DNA from: Ligustrum vulgare
Lineage: Eukaryota > Streptophyta > Magnoliopsida > Lamiales > Oleaceae
Assembly (NCBI GenBank): GCA_963555705.1
Contig: OY743171.1
Coordinates: 16,739,352 to 16,803,351, forward strand
Length of the DNA stretch: 64,000 nucleotides
Direction of reading: 5' to 3'
Notes under the pieces: model-generated
What the model was told of the DNA's origin: nothing
The model's database searches: none
Seen by the model: the letters and a program-made list of their open reading frames with translations, nothing else
Program-made: the position numbers and the translations under genes
Shown: in pieces, positions 32,240-43,990 of the stretch
Layout of the letters: each line of letters opens with the position of its first letter
Numbering within the stretch: position 1 is the stretch's first letter

Positions 32240-35200
32240 ATATATGAATGAATTGAAGAATCTTCTTGTTCTTCATTATATATATATATTTCAATTTTGC
32301 ATCATTATTGATCCAGTGATGGTCCAACTGGTCATGCCAAATAATAAAATCAAATTGAACTTTTGGTTCAATATAAGATATAATTTAATGATTAAATTAT
32401 ACATATATATGATTCAAGTCAAACTAATCAATGTCGTTATGACATTAGTTATATGTTTTCCTTCTTGGATAAAAATGAACTCAAATGATATATTCTTCAA
32501 AACATGTAATACTTTGAAAGCACATTTTTATTGCTCAATCAAAATCAATATGTCAATATTCGTCTGGAATATTGAAATTGTAATATCATACTTTTCAAGA
32601 GTGGTTAATATTATTTTATAATTGTTATACTTCTTTGGGAGCAACAACATATTACAAGTTAAATATTCAATGTGAAATAAGATTTTGATTCTTCAAGAGC
32701 AAAAATGAAATATTCTTCTTGAATGTTTTATTAAATAACTCAAATGAGATATTTCTAATGCTGCAATATTCTGCTGCAGTATCGATTTATATCAATATTA
32801 TTCTGGAATATTGATTTAGATTGTTTCTTTCCTAGAATAGTGATACAATATTATTTCGGAATATTGTACTATATTATTGAATATAAAGCATACATTCAAA
32901 CAAATGTTTATTGTAAGTTGGTATAATTAAAATGATATGATAAGATCGAATAACTATACCACTTTTTATGGAAATTCAAAGTTAATAGAATACTAACCTT
33001 TAATTTGAGCAGAAAAAGAAACTATGCTATTCGTGAACAAGTAACATAATAAATTGAAATGTTTATCATAAAATAAAGTTGTTATTCATCAAGAGTAACA
33101 ACAAAATATTTTTCAGAATATCAAATTAATAACTTATCTCATAATATTGGGCTCTTCGAGAGAAAATTATATTTCGTTATAATATTTAATATGAGATAAA
33201 ATTGTGATTCTTCAGGAATCATCACAACAATATATTATTCTACATCATAATAATCTTCTAAATTATTAATAAATTCAAAAATTCGAATTTCTATGAGAAT
33301 AATAATGCATTATTTATCACATGAGTAATAAAATAACATTCTTCTAAAATATTAAAACGTAGCAATAACGTAATATTCTTCTAGAATATTGATTCGAAAC
33401 TCATTTAATTATAATAATAATTAATATCTATTGTGCTAGTTAGGAGAAAAAAACGAATTATCCTTTTGGAATAATTATAGTTCTAAAATTACGATTCTTC
33501 AAGAATAATAAGTCTAGAATATTGAAAAATTATGCTCTACAGGAGCAAATAGTATTCTTCTAGAATATTAACATTAACGATCTACCCTTTGAACTAACAA
33601 TATATGTGCTTTACACGAGTGATGATAAAATATTCTTCTGGAATATTTATCTAACGTGGATTATGTTTCTCAAGAACACCAACATCATATTTGTTTAAAA
33701 TATACTTTAAATTATGCTTATTCAGGAGCATTGAGTCAATATTCTTTTGAAATATTGAAATTGTAATATACTGCTCTTCACGAGCAAGTACTATTTTTCT
33801 AGAATATCAATAATGTTGTTCTACTTCGTAAGCAACGGCGTGATATATTATCAATTCAAAATTTATGAATGAACACCTACAAATATTTACTCAGCTTAAA
33901 GAATATTAATTACCATGTAAACATGATATGAATTTATATATAAAAATTAATTACCAAACATACATCCGGAAAAAGAATCTCCATATATAGAAGTTAACAA
34001 AATTGAGTAAATCTTTTATTGGCTAAATATTTTACCAATATGCAAAATATATTAAACATACACGTGAATTCCATATATAAAAATTAGAGGTATAACTAAT
34101 ATGTGGTAGAATCAAAATGTATTAATCTAAATAATTTATGTGGGAATTCAAATTAACGTAGTAATTGCCAATGATATGATTGAAAGAGTAAAAGAAAACT
34201 TAATGGTACATGCAAACATAATTGATATAAGCAAAAAGAGACAATGACAAATTTTCAGTACCTTTTAGACCTAAAGTTCATGTGCTGAAATAAGATATAT
34301 CTTCTTCCAGCAAAGAACTTACTTCGATTCTTCAAAAAAAAAAAAAAAAAAAAATCAATATTCTTCTGAAATATTGAAAATTATAATTTACGCTTTTCAT
34401 GAGCAAATAATATTCTTCTTGAATATTATTATAATGTTGTGCAACTTCAGGAGTAACAACAAATTAGTTTTAATAGGCAATTATATGGATAATTTTTTCC
34501 TGGAATATTAATTAACTGTAATGCTACTTCAGGAACAATAACATATTGAATTATCAATTTAAATCAATAATAACAAAAATACTTGTAACTAACAAATCTA
34601 TAATTAATATTCTTCTGGAATATTAATATATGGGTGGTTATATTGCCACAACAAAACTTATTTTCTACACCACATTTTAAATATTTTATTTATTCATAAA
34701 AATAATCATAAATAAAATTACGTAAATAGCCTTTTAATTTTTCCTCACCAAATTTTATTTACACCACAATCTGTCAAATAAACTTATTTTCTTCTCTTTT
34801 CTTCTCTGTAGTTTTGATTTGTAAATCATCTTGTTCTTCTTTTTATTTTTTATTTTTGCTTTTCCATACCAAGTTATTTAGAATAAATATCGGTACAATT
34901 ATTCCATACGATTTCTCAAATAATGTCTCACAACCATTAATAAGACTGAAGTTCAGGTAATGAACGATTTTACAGTAATGGAATTCAATTTGTAATCAGA
35001 TTCCGTATGTTAGGGTTATAATTGTAAATTATTAGTGGGGTGTGTATTAAAAAGTGTTTTAAGTGTGGTGCATTTATCATGTGGTGTAATAAATAAAAAA
35101 TATAGTGGTAATATAATTTACCCTTAATATATATACTGTTGTGTTACTTTAGGCGCAACAATACAATAAATCAATAACATTAATAAATTTGTAATGGATA

Positions 35201-35290
35201 AATTTATGATTAATATTCTTTTGGAATATTAATATACTATTGTGCTACTTCATGAGCAACAGTGTAATATAATAAATAAATACATCCACA
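32240..35290. repeat. Degenerate array of two alternating short hairpins
   Basis: About a dozen copies of hairpin type A have stems built on AATATTC/GAATATT and a TTCTG-like loop. Type B hairpins have a loop near TTCAG and stems such as TGCTC/GAGCA. The two types alternate roughly every 90-110 bp. Clear type A copies are at 32554-32574, 32791-32815, 32845-32867, 33628-33648, 34406-34430, 34604-34626 and 35209-35233. Clear type B copies are at 33078-33102, 33533-33547 and 33772-33786. The outer stem bases differ between copies but stay complementary. No protein is encoded. It may be the decayed leader or 3' region of a retroelement, or a satellite. Confidence 0.7.
34632..35123. mobile_element. 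MULE-type MITE (492 bp)
   Basis: The ends are imperfect inverted repeats: GGGTGGTTATATTGCCAC at the left, and GGGTAAATTATATTACCAC at the right read on the minus strand. Similarity continues inward (TACACCACAT in both arms). It is flanked by a perfect 9-bp duplication TTAATATAT (34623-34631 and 35124-35132). A 9-bp duplication with long inverted ends fits Mutator-like elements. It has no coding capacity. It was inserted into a type A hairpin repeat of the surrounding array, which continues on both sides. Confidence 0.75.
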
Positions 35291-35480
35291 AAATCTTTTA
35301 CATCCTCCTAACTAGAGTCTGAACCACCAAAGTTGTATAAAGGTTTAATGATACTAACAAATTATTTCCTCCAATAATTAGAAGTTATTTTCAATCTGAG
35401 CCACCAAGGTGCTTCTAACTAATATTTTGATATGTGAGATTTTGAGAAATTTTTCTAACTCATTTTTTGTAGAGACTCAT

Positions 35481-36221
35481 TGACGCGATCCCAATCGGGG
35501 AACACGAAGAAAATACGAAAAAACAGAAATAATAACCTAGGAAAGATCTAAATCAGATTGAAAGCAAGAATCAATAAATAATCAACGGAAATAACAATAG
35601 ATTTGACGATAAAACCTTGACCCAATATTCACGACGCGAGAACAATGCGGAATATGAACCAAGATTGGTGAACGCTACAAGGGCTGTCAATTCTTTGATA
35701 CGTTCGTTGAGTGAACGCCACAATGATTTAATCTTTAATAAGTTCAAGATAAAGGGACTCCTCAACCTTTTCACAAGAAAACCCTCTCAAAATTAATTTA
35801 ATAATCAACGAAAATTGTCTTACAATAATGAAATTGTGAAATATATAATGAAAAATGACCTAGTATTAACCCTAGCCGCATTAGGGTTGGGAAATAGAAT
35901 TAATAATTAGTAAAAATGGAAATTAATTTGAAAATCGCTAAAATCTACTTTTGTCACATCCGCGTGATCGCTTGGGCTTTGGTGTCGTCTAAAACTCTCG
36001 GGTGGAATTTTGATTCCATCGCACGATCACGCGATCCTCTTCACCATGCGATCGCGTGGTAGTCCCGACTGTACCTTTTTCTTCTTCTTTTTAAAGCAGC
36101 GTGATCCGGTTTGATTCTTGGTTCGAGCCCAACACGGAACTTGCTCCGTTTCTCACGTTAATCAATATCATATCGCCAATGGCTTGACTTCTGCTTTTGA
36201 TGCCAACTTCGGATCACATCA
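35481..36221 (-). repeat. 3' LTR of truncated gypsy
   Basis: 741 bp bounded by TGACG (plus-strand left) and CATCA (right); in element orientation it starts TGATGTGATCCGAAG. Near 35960-36060 it carries several GCGATC/GATCGC words, including ATGCGATCGCGTGG, giving self-complementary clusters. The last residues of the pol frame read into it. Confidence 0.7.
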
Positions 36222-37035
36222 TTCCCCTTCTCTTGAAAAGGATTTGACCTCGAATATGGAACAGGTCCAATCCTCTTACCACTCCTATGTTTGTTGGTTT
36301 GATCATGCTTATACCTTGTGCTTTCTTTCAACCTTTTCGGCCTTTTGGGCTTCTCCTTTGTGCCAATGAATTTCTTCCTTATTTTAGGATCATGGTTTGA
36401 TTTAGATACCTGCAAAATAGATTTTATAGAGGCGGGAAGGGGTTTGTTAGCTTGGTTAAGTGCAAGGGATGGCGCTTTGTAGCTTAGCCGTTGTGCAAAT
36501 AAGCTCATTTTGTGGGTGGAATCTATTTTCTTTTTGCACTCATTCTCTCCTTTTTCTGAGGTCGTGGCCTCAACTCTCTTGTTTTCAACTTTTACACCCT
36601 CTCCTTTTTCTGAGGTTATGACCTCAACACTCTTATTTTTTTTCTCAAACTCACCTTTGATTTTCAATTGATCCTCTTGGGATTCCTTAAGGGATAAAGG
36701 CACAAGGGTAATTTTATTCCCACCCTTCACAAAGGAATATTGATTCTTAAACTCATCGTGCACTACCCTCTTATCATATTGCCATAGCCTCCCCAACAAA
36801 ATATAGCTAACATGAATAGGCACTACATCACAAATAACTTCATTCGTATACCCACCAATCAAAAAACCCACCAAAACCTGCTTATTCACCTTAATTTCAC
36901 CCGACTCAGTCGGTCATTGTAACTTATAAGGCATATGGTGTTTAATCAAACTCAAGCCCAATTTTTCAACCAACATTGTACTAACCACCTTAGTACAACT
37001 CCCCCCATCAATCACCAAACCACAAACCTTTTCAC
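36158..37035 (-). pseudogene. Gypsy protease region fused to the end of pol
   Basis: Reading leftward, 37035-36900 gives KVCGLVIDGGSCTKVVSTML with the protease Asp in an IDGGS context, then a stop after MPYKLQ. From 36889 a 243-codon frame continues VLVGFLIGGYTNEVICDVVP, HILLGR-like SYILLGRLWQYDKRVVHD, YSFVKGGNKITLVPLS, and then a Lys/Glu-rich linker. It next reads YSRSNPFQEKGNDVIRS, which is the end of pol spanning the polypurine tract and the LTR start. RT to integrase (more than 2 kb in intact elements) is absent between them. The fusion is in frame. It may encode only a protease-like fragment. Confidence 0.75.
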
Positions 37036-37355
37036 CCTCGGTTTTTTTCCTTATTTTCAGATACTAGGAGAGTAAGCTTCAATAGTGGCATCAAAGACTG
37101 TGTATAGATTAGGGAAATAATGGGTGTAAACAAGATGAAAATGGCCATTTATGTTATTGACACCAAGGGAGTAGATAGAAGGCAGGTTTCAGCCCAATTT
37201 ATTTTGCAAGGGCAAAAATAATTTTTCAATGATTTTCTTGTAATAATTAGACTATACACTACTTCTTCATTCACAAATAGAAAAATACGTTAATTACAAA
37301 GATTTTAGAAAACTACCCTCATTCAATTTACTTTCTATCTCCTCCATCCTATTCA
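37036..37355. repeat. Segmental duplication copy B, left arm
   Basis: 37036-37243 matches 19533-19744, and 37244-37355 matches 27447-27558. The two parts are contiguous here, so 37243/37244 is the unoccupied site of Helitron 2. The arm is interrupted after TCA at 37353-37355 by the CACTA element. Confidence 0.9.
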
Positions 37356-37378
37356 CACTACAACAAAAATGACCGAAT

Positions 37379-37712
37379 AAGACGGAAATTAGCGACGACT
37401 CTTTTTGTCGTCGCTAATGCCTCAATTGTTGCGACGACAATTTTGTCGTTGCAAATGATAGGTAATTTGAGACGACAAATAGAGATGAAAAATAGTCGTC
37501 TATGTTTCCCAATTATTAGAGACGACAAAATAGTCATCTCTATTAGTTGGTATTTAGAGACGACATGTGTCGTCTCTAATATTTAAGCAATAGAGACAAC
37601 TTTTTATCTTCTCTATTGGGTGGAAATAGAGACGACATATCATTCGTCTCTAACTTAAAGAAATAGAGACGACTATGTTACCTCTATTGATCACGTATTA
37701 GAGACGACATAT
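37379..37712. repeat. Left subterminal repeats of the CACTA (AGAGACGAC)
   Basis: About ten copies of a 9-12 bp motif around TAGAGACGACA, with inverted copies (GTCGTCTCTA), fill this stretch. An outermost hairpin reads TTAGCGACGAC...GTCGTCGCTAA (37392-37420). These are the expected TNPA-type binding sites. Confidence 0.85.
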
Positions 37713-38094
37713 GAGTTGAAAATGATTTGTGGACACTTTGAATCAAGATGTTTCATGTGATTTTGGTAAGATATTTACTCCAAAGTTTTTGTATTTTATA
37801 GAGTTTTTAAACGATTGATTAATAATATCTTTCGTCCTCTTTTATGCCAGTTTCTACTGTCTACGTTGTTCTTGGAGTTAAAAGTTGTTGCTTGACGTAG
37901 TAGAAAAGTGAATTTTACCGTATTGGTGAGATATTTTTATTTAATTTTAGTTTCTTGTTAACGTTTTTTTTACACTTAATTGCACTTGCATTAAGTTATA
38001 CTGTTTGAAGATTAGTTTATTAAGCACACACGTCCGAATTTCGGAATGTTTTATGTTTATAAACTAATATTTGAATTGTGACATTATTGGAAAA
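37713..38094. other. CACTA 5' region before the nested Helitron
   Basis: AT-rich sequence without a coding frame. By position in CACTA elements it may hold the promoter and an untranslated first exon of the transposase transcript. I see no firm signal. Confidence 0.35.
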
Positions 38095-39506
38095 CTAGTA
38101 TTTTCACCCGTGCGATGCACGTGAATATATTTGTGGTAGTGATTTCGATCAAGATTTATAAAAATATGTTAATTATACAATTATATCAAATAAAAATATA
38201 GTACAACAATATTATGGAATTAAAAACCTTAAAAAGACAAAACTAATCAAAATATTAAATGCAACATACAAAACAATCAAAATTAAGAAATCTTGATCTT
38301 TATAGGAATTTTTTTAAAAATTTTATTTTCCTATTAAAAAATTTTATTTTTATTTATTATTTGTTTGTTTGTTGAACTTTCTTCTTCTAAATAAGTTATT
38401 TTATCCTTTTTTTTATATGTTAAATTATTTTATTATGAAATATAATATAATATAATAAATAAAATTTACAACTATAAATCTATATTTGTCATGAATTGAT
38501 AATTTTGAAATTAAAGAATATTGTTATTATATTTTTTGTGTATTTAATTTTATCTCCAAATGAGTAAATTTTGCTCTATTTCAAAAATAATTTTTTTTTT
38601 TTAACCAAGTTACACTATGATTAAGTAGAATATTATCCTCTGTTTGTTAAAATTTTAGTGTTTAAAAACATGTTTTTTTATGTTTCCTAGGTAAGATGTG
38701 GTTGAAAAATGGAGATAGAAAATATGTGTGGTTAAAAATGATTTGGGGAATTGTTTTGTTTAAAAACTTGTTTTTTTTTTTCTTTTTCCAAACTTATGCT
38801 TATATTTTTGAATAATCTTTTTTTTTTTTTTTTTTTAACAAAATTTCTAAATTATGAATTTTGAATATTTTTTTTTATAACAAATGAAAAATATCTATTT
38901 ATTTTTTAAATCAGACATATGTTGCTTTTGATATAATTTTTTCACATTTTTCCCAAAATGAAATGAAGTTAGGATACATAATAAGATTAATAATTATATG
39001 AAAACCAATCATCATATTATTAAGTAAAAACACATTTATTTAAAAAAAAAAATCAAATTGTCATTTTCTGGAATTTGAACGAAGCATCTCTATTTGACAA
39101 AATATATTTAAACAATACATTTTTAAAATACTTTTTACACACATATTTTTTCTCTCCACTTTTGTAATACTAATTTTTACCTCGAAAATATCACAATCTT
39201 TGATTTTTAACTAAAAAATTTAACTACTATTATTTTCATATAATGTAACAGTGCTCAAAACAGTTTTTCTCAATTTTATTTTTTGGAAATAAATGCATGT
39301 AATGTTCAAATGTGTAATTTAATTTTGTAATCATTACACTTTGGAGTTTGAATTGTTCAACTGTTAGCATTAATAGCACTTTAATCGTTTTTTTTTTTGT
39401 TTTTTTGTTTTTTGTGCAAAAGCTTTCCGTATATAGCAAATAATTTTAGGAGGGAAAGTGTGTGTGTATTTTGGCGACGGTTACTTTGTTTTTATATATG
39501 TATAGA
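38095..39506 (-). mobile_element. Non-autonomous Helitron 3, inside the CACTA
   Basis: On the minus strand it starts TCTATACATATATAAAAAC (39506) and ends with CACGTGCATCGCACGGGTG, then AAAATA and CTAG (38095), flanked by A and T as required. The interior shares words with Helitron 1 (AAAATACACACACAC near the start, TGAAAAATGGAGA-like segments), so it is the same family. It has no coding sequence. It lies between the CACTA left end and the TNP2-like gene. Confidence 0.85.
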
Positions 39507-39874
39507 TTTGATAATGATTAATGAGTTATGAGTTGTGTAATTAAAATGTTCTTTTTCTTGCAACTACTTCGTTATTCACATGTAGATTGAGTGGCGCCTC
39601 CTAAAATATTCTTCGGGTGTGGACTACGTTTAACGTACTGCTAGCACTCAGGAGAATAGTAGGGAGATGCTGCCGAAATTTATGTGTGACATAGAAGTAG
39701 TAACAGGAAAAAAAAATGACACAACTCACTACTCACGAGTCATTGTTGACTGGTTAGGATTCGTAACTTGTATTTTTTGTATTGGCTCGACAAGGGGTTA
39801 GCACATGTTCACATCACTTTAACATTTCAGTTATATGTGTTATTTTAAACAGTGGAAACGAAGTACAGATAAAT
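39507..39874. other. Leader before the TNP2-like gene
   Basis: No gene. A frame upstream of the chosen start is open from 39782 but gives a non-conserved N-terminus. This probably is 5' UTR or intron of the CACTA transposase gene. Confidence 0.4.
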
Positions 39875-42800
39875 ATGGACAAGAGTTGGATCAAGCTGAA
39901 CAGAATACGGGGCAAGTCCACCGAATTTGCAAACGGAGTTGCAGCATTTATAAGAATGGCCAGGACGTTGGCAAATGATAGGGGGGTGATTTCTTGTCCA
40001 TGCAATAAATGTTTAAACAGAGCAAAACAATTAGTAAGTATTGTAGAGGACCACATATTCCGATATGGTTTTTTAGAACATTACGAAAGATGGATTTATC
40101 ATGGAGAACCAATGAAAGTGCCCGTAGATACACAGATACAGGAGGAACCGATAGTTTCGAGAGATGAGATGGCAGACATTTTGCATGATGTAGTTGGGGG
40201 AGAACTGATGGAGGTAGGAGCTAACGTTGAGTATGGCGAATTGTTTGAGGCATTGCAGTCAGAGTTGCATCCAGGTGTCTCTTCATTCTCGTCATTGAAT
40301 TTTTTGGCTAAGTTGATGCATATTAAAGTGATGAACAAGTGGACCAACAAGTCATTTGATGACCTGCTTAAACTGTTGAAGTTGGCATTTCCTAATTTAA
40401 ATATTTTGGATTCACATTACGAAGCTAAGAAGCTAATGAGGAAGTTAGGGCTTGGCTATGAGTCAATTCACGTTTGCAAGAATGACTGTGCACTATTCTG
40501 GAACGAGAATGCCGATAAACAGATATGTCCAATATGCTCTGAAAGTCGATGGTCTCAAGTGGTAGGGAAGCCGTCTGGTATGAATGTCCCGCATAAGGTG
40601 TTACGCTATTTTCCACTAGGTCCCAGGCTTAAGCATTTGTTCGCTACTGCGCACACTGCAAAAAATATGAGGTGGCACATTACTGGACGTTTGACGGATG
40701 AAGATGAAATGAGGCATCCAGTTGATGGACAGGCTTGGAAGGATTTTGATAAAGCACACCCTGATTTTGCATGTGAAATTCGTAATGTTCGATTGGGCCT
40801 CGCTGCTGACAGCTTTAATCCGTTCGAAAACATGAGTCAGTCCTACAGCATGTGGCCAGTGGTTTTATGTACCTATAATCTACCTCTGTGGTTGTGCATC
40901 AGGGAAGAAAATCTGATGCTTATTCTATTGATACCTGGCCCGCGATCATGAGGGAAAGACATAGATGTCTTTCTACGTCCATTAATTGATGACCTGAAGG
41001 AACTATGGTACACAGGTCTTGAGTTACGCGACGCAGGATATAATAATGAAATTTTTAGATTGCGTACATCACTGTTGTGGATCGTTAGTGATTTTCCGGC
41101 AAGAAGTAGTCTTTCTGGGTAAGGTGGACAAGGTTATGGAGCATGTCCAACTTGCAATGTTGATACCCCTTCTGAACGCATATTGGGGAAAATAGCTTAT
41201 GTGGGACATCGACGTTTCTTGGGAACTACTCATCGGTGGCGCAGAAGTCATGATTTCAATGGAAAAGTCGAGACTGGTGAGCCTCCTCGAAAATTTAGCT
41301 ACATAGATGTAATGCGACAGCTCAATCATGTGACAAATGAAATTCTAGGGAAGCACCCACAGTTTGGAGGTCACAAAAGGAAACGAGATGCGGGAAAACT
41401 CAACTGGAGAAAGAAGAGTATTTTTCACGAGCTACCTTAATGGAGCACTATCAAGTTAAAGCACAATCTCGACGTAATGCACGTGGAGAAAAACCTGTGT
41501 GACAGCTTCCTCGGTACTATCCTATGTGATCCCCACAAGTCTAAAGACACAGACAATGCGCGACGTGACTTGATGGAATTAGGTATAAGATTGGAGTTGC
41601 ACTTGTGTCACGGCGGGAGTCGATTGATGAAGCCCGCAGCAGAATACACTCTCACTGATGCCGACCGTCAAAGATTTTGCAATTTTATCAGATCAATAAA
41701 TTTTCCTGATGGTTTTGCATCTAACTTGAGAAAGAATGTTGATCCGAGTTCCAGTCGCATCACCGGATTGAAGTCACATGATTGTCACATCATTATGCAG
41801 CGTTTGTTGGCTGTTGGATGTAGAGCATACTTGAACAAGAATATCTCATCTACCATAGCTGAATTGTCAACTTTCTTCAAGAAGCTTTGTGCCAGGTCGA
41901 TAAAGAAGAGTGACATGGAGAATGCCAAGGAACAACTAATCTTGATATTGTGCAAGCTTGAACGTATATTCCCTCCAGCATTTTTTGATATTATGATCCA
42001 TGTTGTTATGCATTTTCCGGAGGATACAATCTTGGGAGGTCCTGTGTATATGCGTTGGATGTATCCATTTGAGAGGTACCTAAAGAAATTGAAGGACTAT
42101 GTTAGGAATCCAGCAAAGCCTGAGGGTTCTATTACAGAGGGGTACGTTGCAGAAGAAGCCTTAACATTTTGTTCGAGGTATTTTGACGACATCGAGACAC
42201 GTTTCAATCGACCCGAGAGGAACGATGATGCTATTGATCATGACACGCATCTATCAGTTTTCAAGTCACAATATCGTCCACTTGGAAAATCAACATCATT
42301 GACACTTGATCATCAATCCCGGAACTAGGCAGAGTTTTACGTACTCAACAATTGCCCTGAAATTGAGGACTATTTGACGTAAGTATTCAACTTTAATAAT
42401 AAATTAAAGTTAATTTTTGAATAATGTTTTTAACTACATTGTTACGTAACACTTTGTTTCATTTGAATAGTGAACATAAGACAGAATTGCATTCACGTGG
42501 TGTAGACAACGTCGAGCAGTGGCATAGGAAAGAGTTTGTCGACTGGTTTCAGAAGAAGGTGCGTTTACATTTTCATGATCATACGATTATGTATTTTAAT
42601 TTTTAAAGACCATTGAATTACCTACATAACATTGTCATTCATGATGATAGATCTATAATTTGCATCGAGAGACCCCTTCGGCTGTCACACCGAAAGTACT
42701 GGCTCTTGCATCTCGCGCTTCACATAACATCCAGTCTTATCCGGCATGTATTGTTAACGGTGTTCTATTTCTTGTTGTTGATCGTGACATCAGACGGACC

Positions 42801-43283
42801 ACTCAGAATAGTGGCGTTAGTGTGCCAGGGATGGGAGGCGAAACATTCTATGGTCAGTTGCAACAGGTACTTAAGCTGTCGTATATTGGTGGCTTTTCAG
42901 TCGTGATTCTTAGGTGTAAATGGTTTAGGACACAAGGCAAAAGAATTGTAATGGAAAACAACATCACAAGCATTAACGTTAGTGATGAGGCATTCAAGGA
43001 TGACCAATTCATATTGGCTTCGCAAGCGCGACAGGTGTTTTATATAAATGATCCTGTAAGGGGTCCCAATTGGAGAGTTGTCCAAGAAGTAAACCATCGA
43101 AGAGTTAGGGATCTACCTAAGACAGTTGTTACTGGGACTGATTTAGTCCAAGGTGACACATCAACGATGTTTTCACTATTCATGGATCTAGGCCCACTAG
43201 ATGACATTAATCTGCGTCGTATGACCGGTGGGGACGTTGAGGTCTCAGTGGATGACAGGGAAGGACAGTTAGCCGAACAATAG
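39875..43283 (+). pseudogene. TNP2-like CACTA transposase
   Basis: I chose ATG 39875 because the protein then begins MDKSWIKLNRIRGKS, the family start. The Transpos_assoc domain is at residues 1-75 (CPCNKCLNR, YGFLEHYERWIYHGE). TNP2 (Transposase_21) blocks follow: CALFWNENADKQICPICSES, KVLRYFPLGPRLKHLF, ARSSLSG and DVMHVEKNLCDSFLGTIL. A DUF4218-like part comes next (HDCHIIMQRLLAVGCRAY, FPEDTILGGPVYMRWMYPFE). After two introns (about 42380-42469 and 42560-42650) comes a DUF4216-like exon ending at 43283 (CKWFRTQGKRIVMENN). One frame runs from 39875 to about 42370 with only four nonsense codons (40949, 41120, 41438, 42326) and no frameshift. It would bind and cut element ends in the nucleus. 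Confidence 0.85.
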
Positions 43284-43986
43284 TGATTCAGATATGATGA
43301 TGTGCAAACTGCATATTTTTCTTTATATTAAATGTATATCAAAAATAGAGTGCTTTTGTATGAGGAGTTCATTTCAGAAAAGTCCACTTAAGTTTCAGCC
43401 TTGTTTTTAAATATACCAATAAAGTTTCAGAAAATGACTTTCAAGCAAAAAATAAGGTGACAAAGTGTCACTTTTTAATTAAAACAAAACTAATAAAAGT
43501 GATGTATTTAAAAATAATAAGTTACACTTTTTTTCTAAGACTTGAATTTATGTTTCATTGAGAAAGTATCACTTTTCTTCTTAAAAATTTTTAAAAGGTT
43601 TTTTGTAATTGGTCAAAAAATAAGGGTATTTGTATGAGTACCCCTAATTTTTTTTAAAGGAAATTAATTATAAAATTACATGTTTCTAAAGGAAATTATT
43701 TTAAAAAATACATGTTTTTAAACAACACAATTCTCGAAATCACTTTTTAACAACAAATATTTTCTCTTTTTATTTTGCAACCACATATTTTTCTTCGAAA
43801 ACATTAAAAAACATGTTTTTAAGTACAAAATTTTAAACAAATAAAGCGTAAATTATCCAAAATTTGTGTATGCAAGTTATATATATTTTTTTCATTGTCT
43901 TATTTTTGTCGAGCATTATATTTTTACAACTTATTAATTAAATAATTTTCAATTATATATTTCGTGCATCACACGAATTGCGATCA
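43284..43986. other. Region 3' of the TNP2-like gene
   Basis: AT-rich, no gene. It shares short segments with the Helitron family of this window (ACATGTTTTTAAACAACA, CACATATTTTTC). Near 43963-43990 it has CGTGCATCACACG then GCGATCA and CTAA before a T, which resembles a decayed Helitron 3' end. No matching TC start was found, so I do not annotate a whole element. Confidence 0.35.
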
Positions 43987-43990
43987 CTAA

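Larger units (their letters stand above)
35481..37035 (-). mobile_element. Truncated Ty3-gypsy element (3' LTR plus deleted pol)
   Basis: In element orientation: protease-region sequence (37035-36400), a jump to the very end of pol, a polypurine tract and a 3' LTR (36221-35481). RT, RNase H, integrase and the 5' part are missing. It belongs to the same family type as the elements at 60464 and 62141, because the polypurine/LTR junction (AGGGGAA then TGATGTGATCC) and pol ending are alike. Its right edge meets segmental duplication copy B at about 37036. Confidence 0.75.

Noticed and set aside
32244..32621. 125-codon hydrophobic open frame
   Set aside because: AT-rich Ile/Asn/Phe-biased translation across the hairpin array; no conserved pattern, so not annotated as a gene.
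43963..43990. A fourth Helitron with 3' end near 43990
   Set aside because: The hairpin is decayed and no matching TC start could be placed, so only the possible terminus is mentioned.
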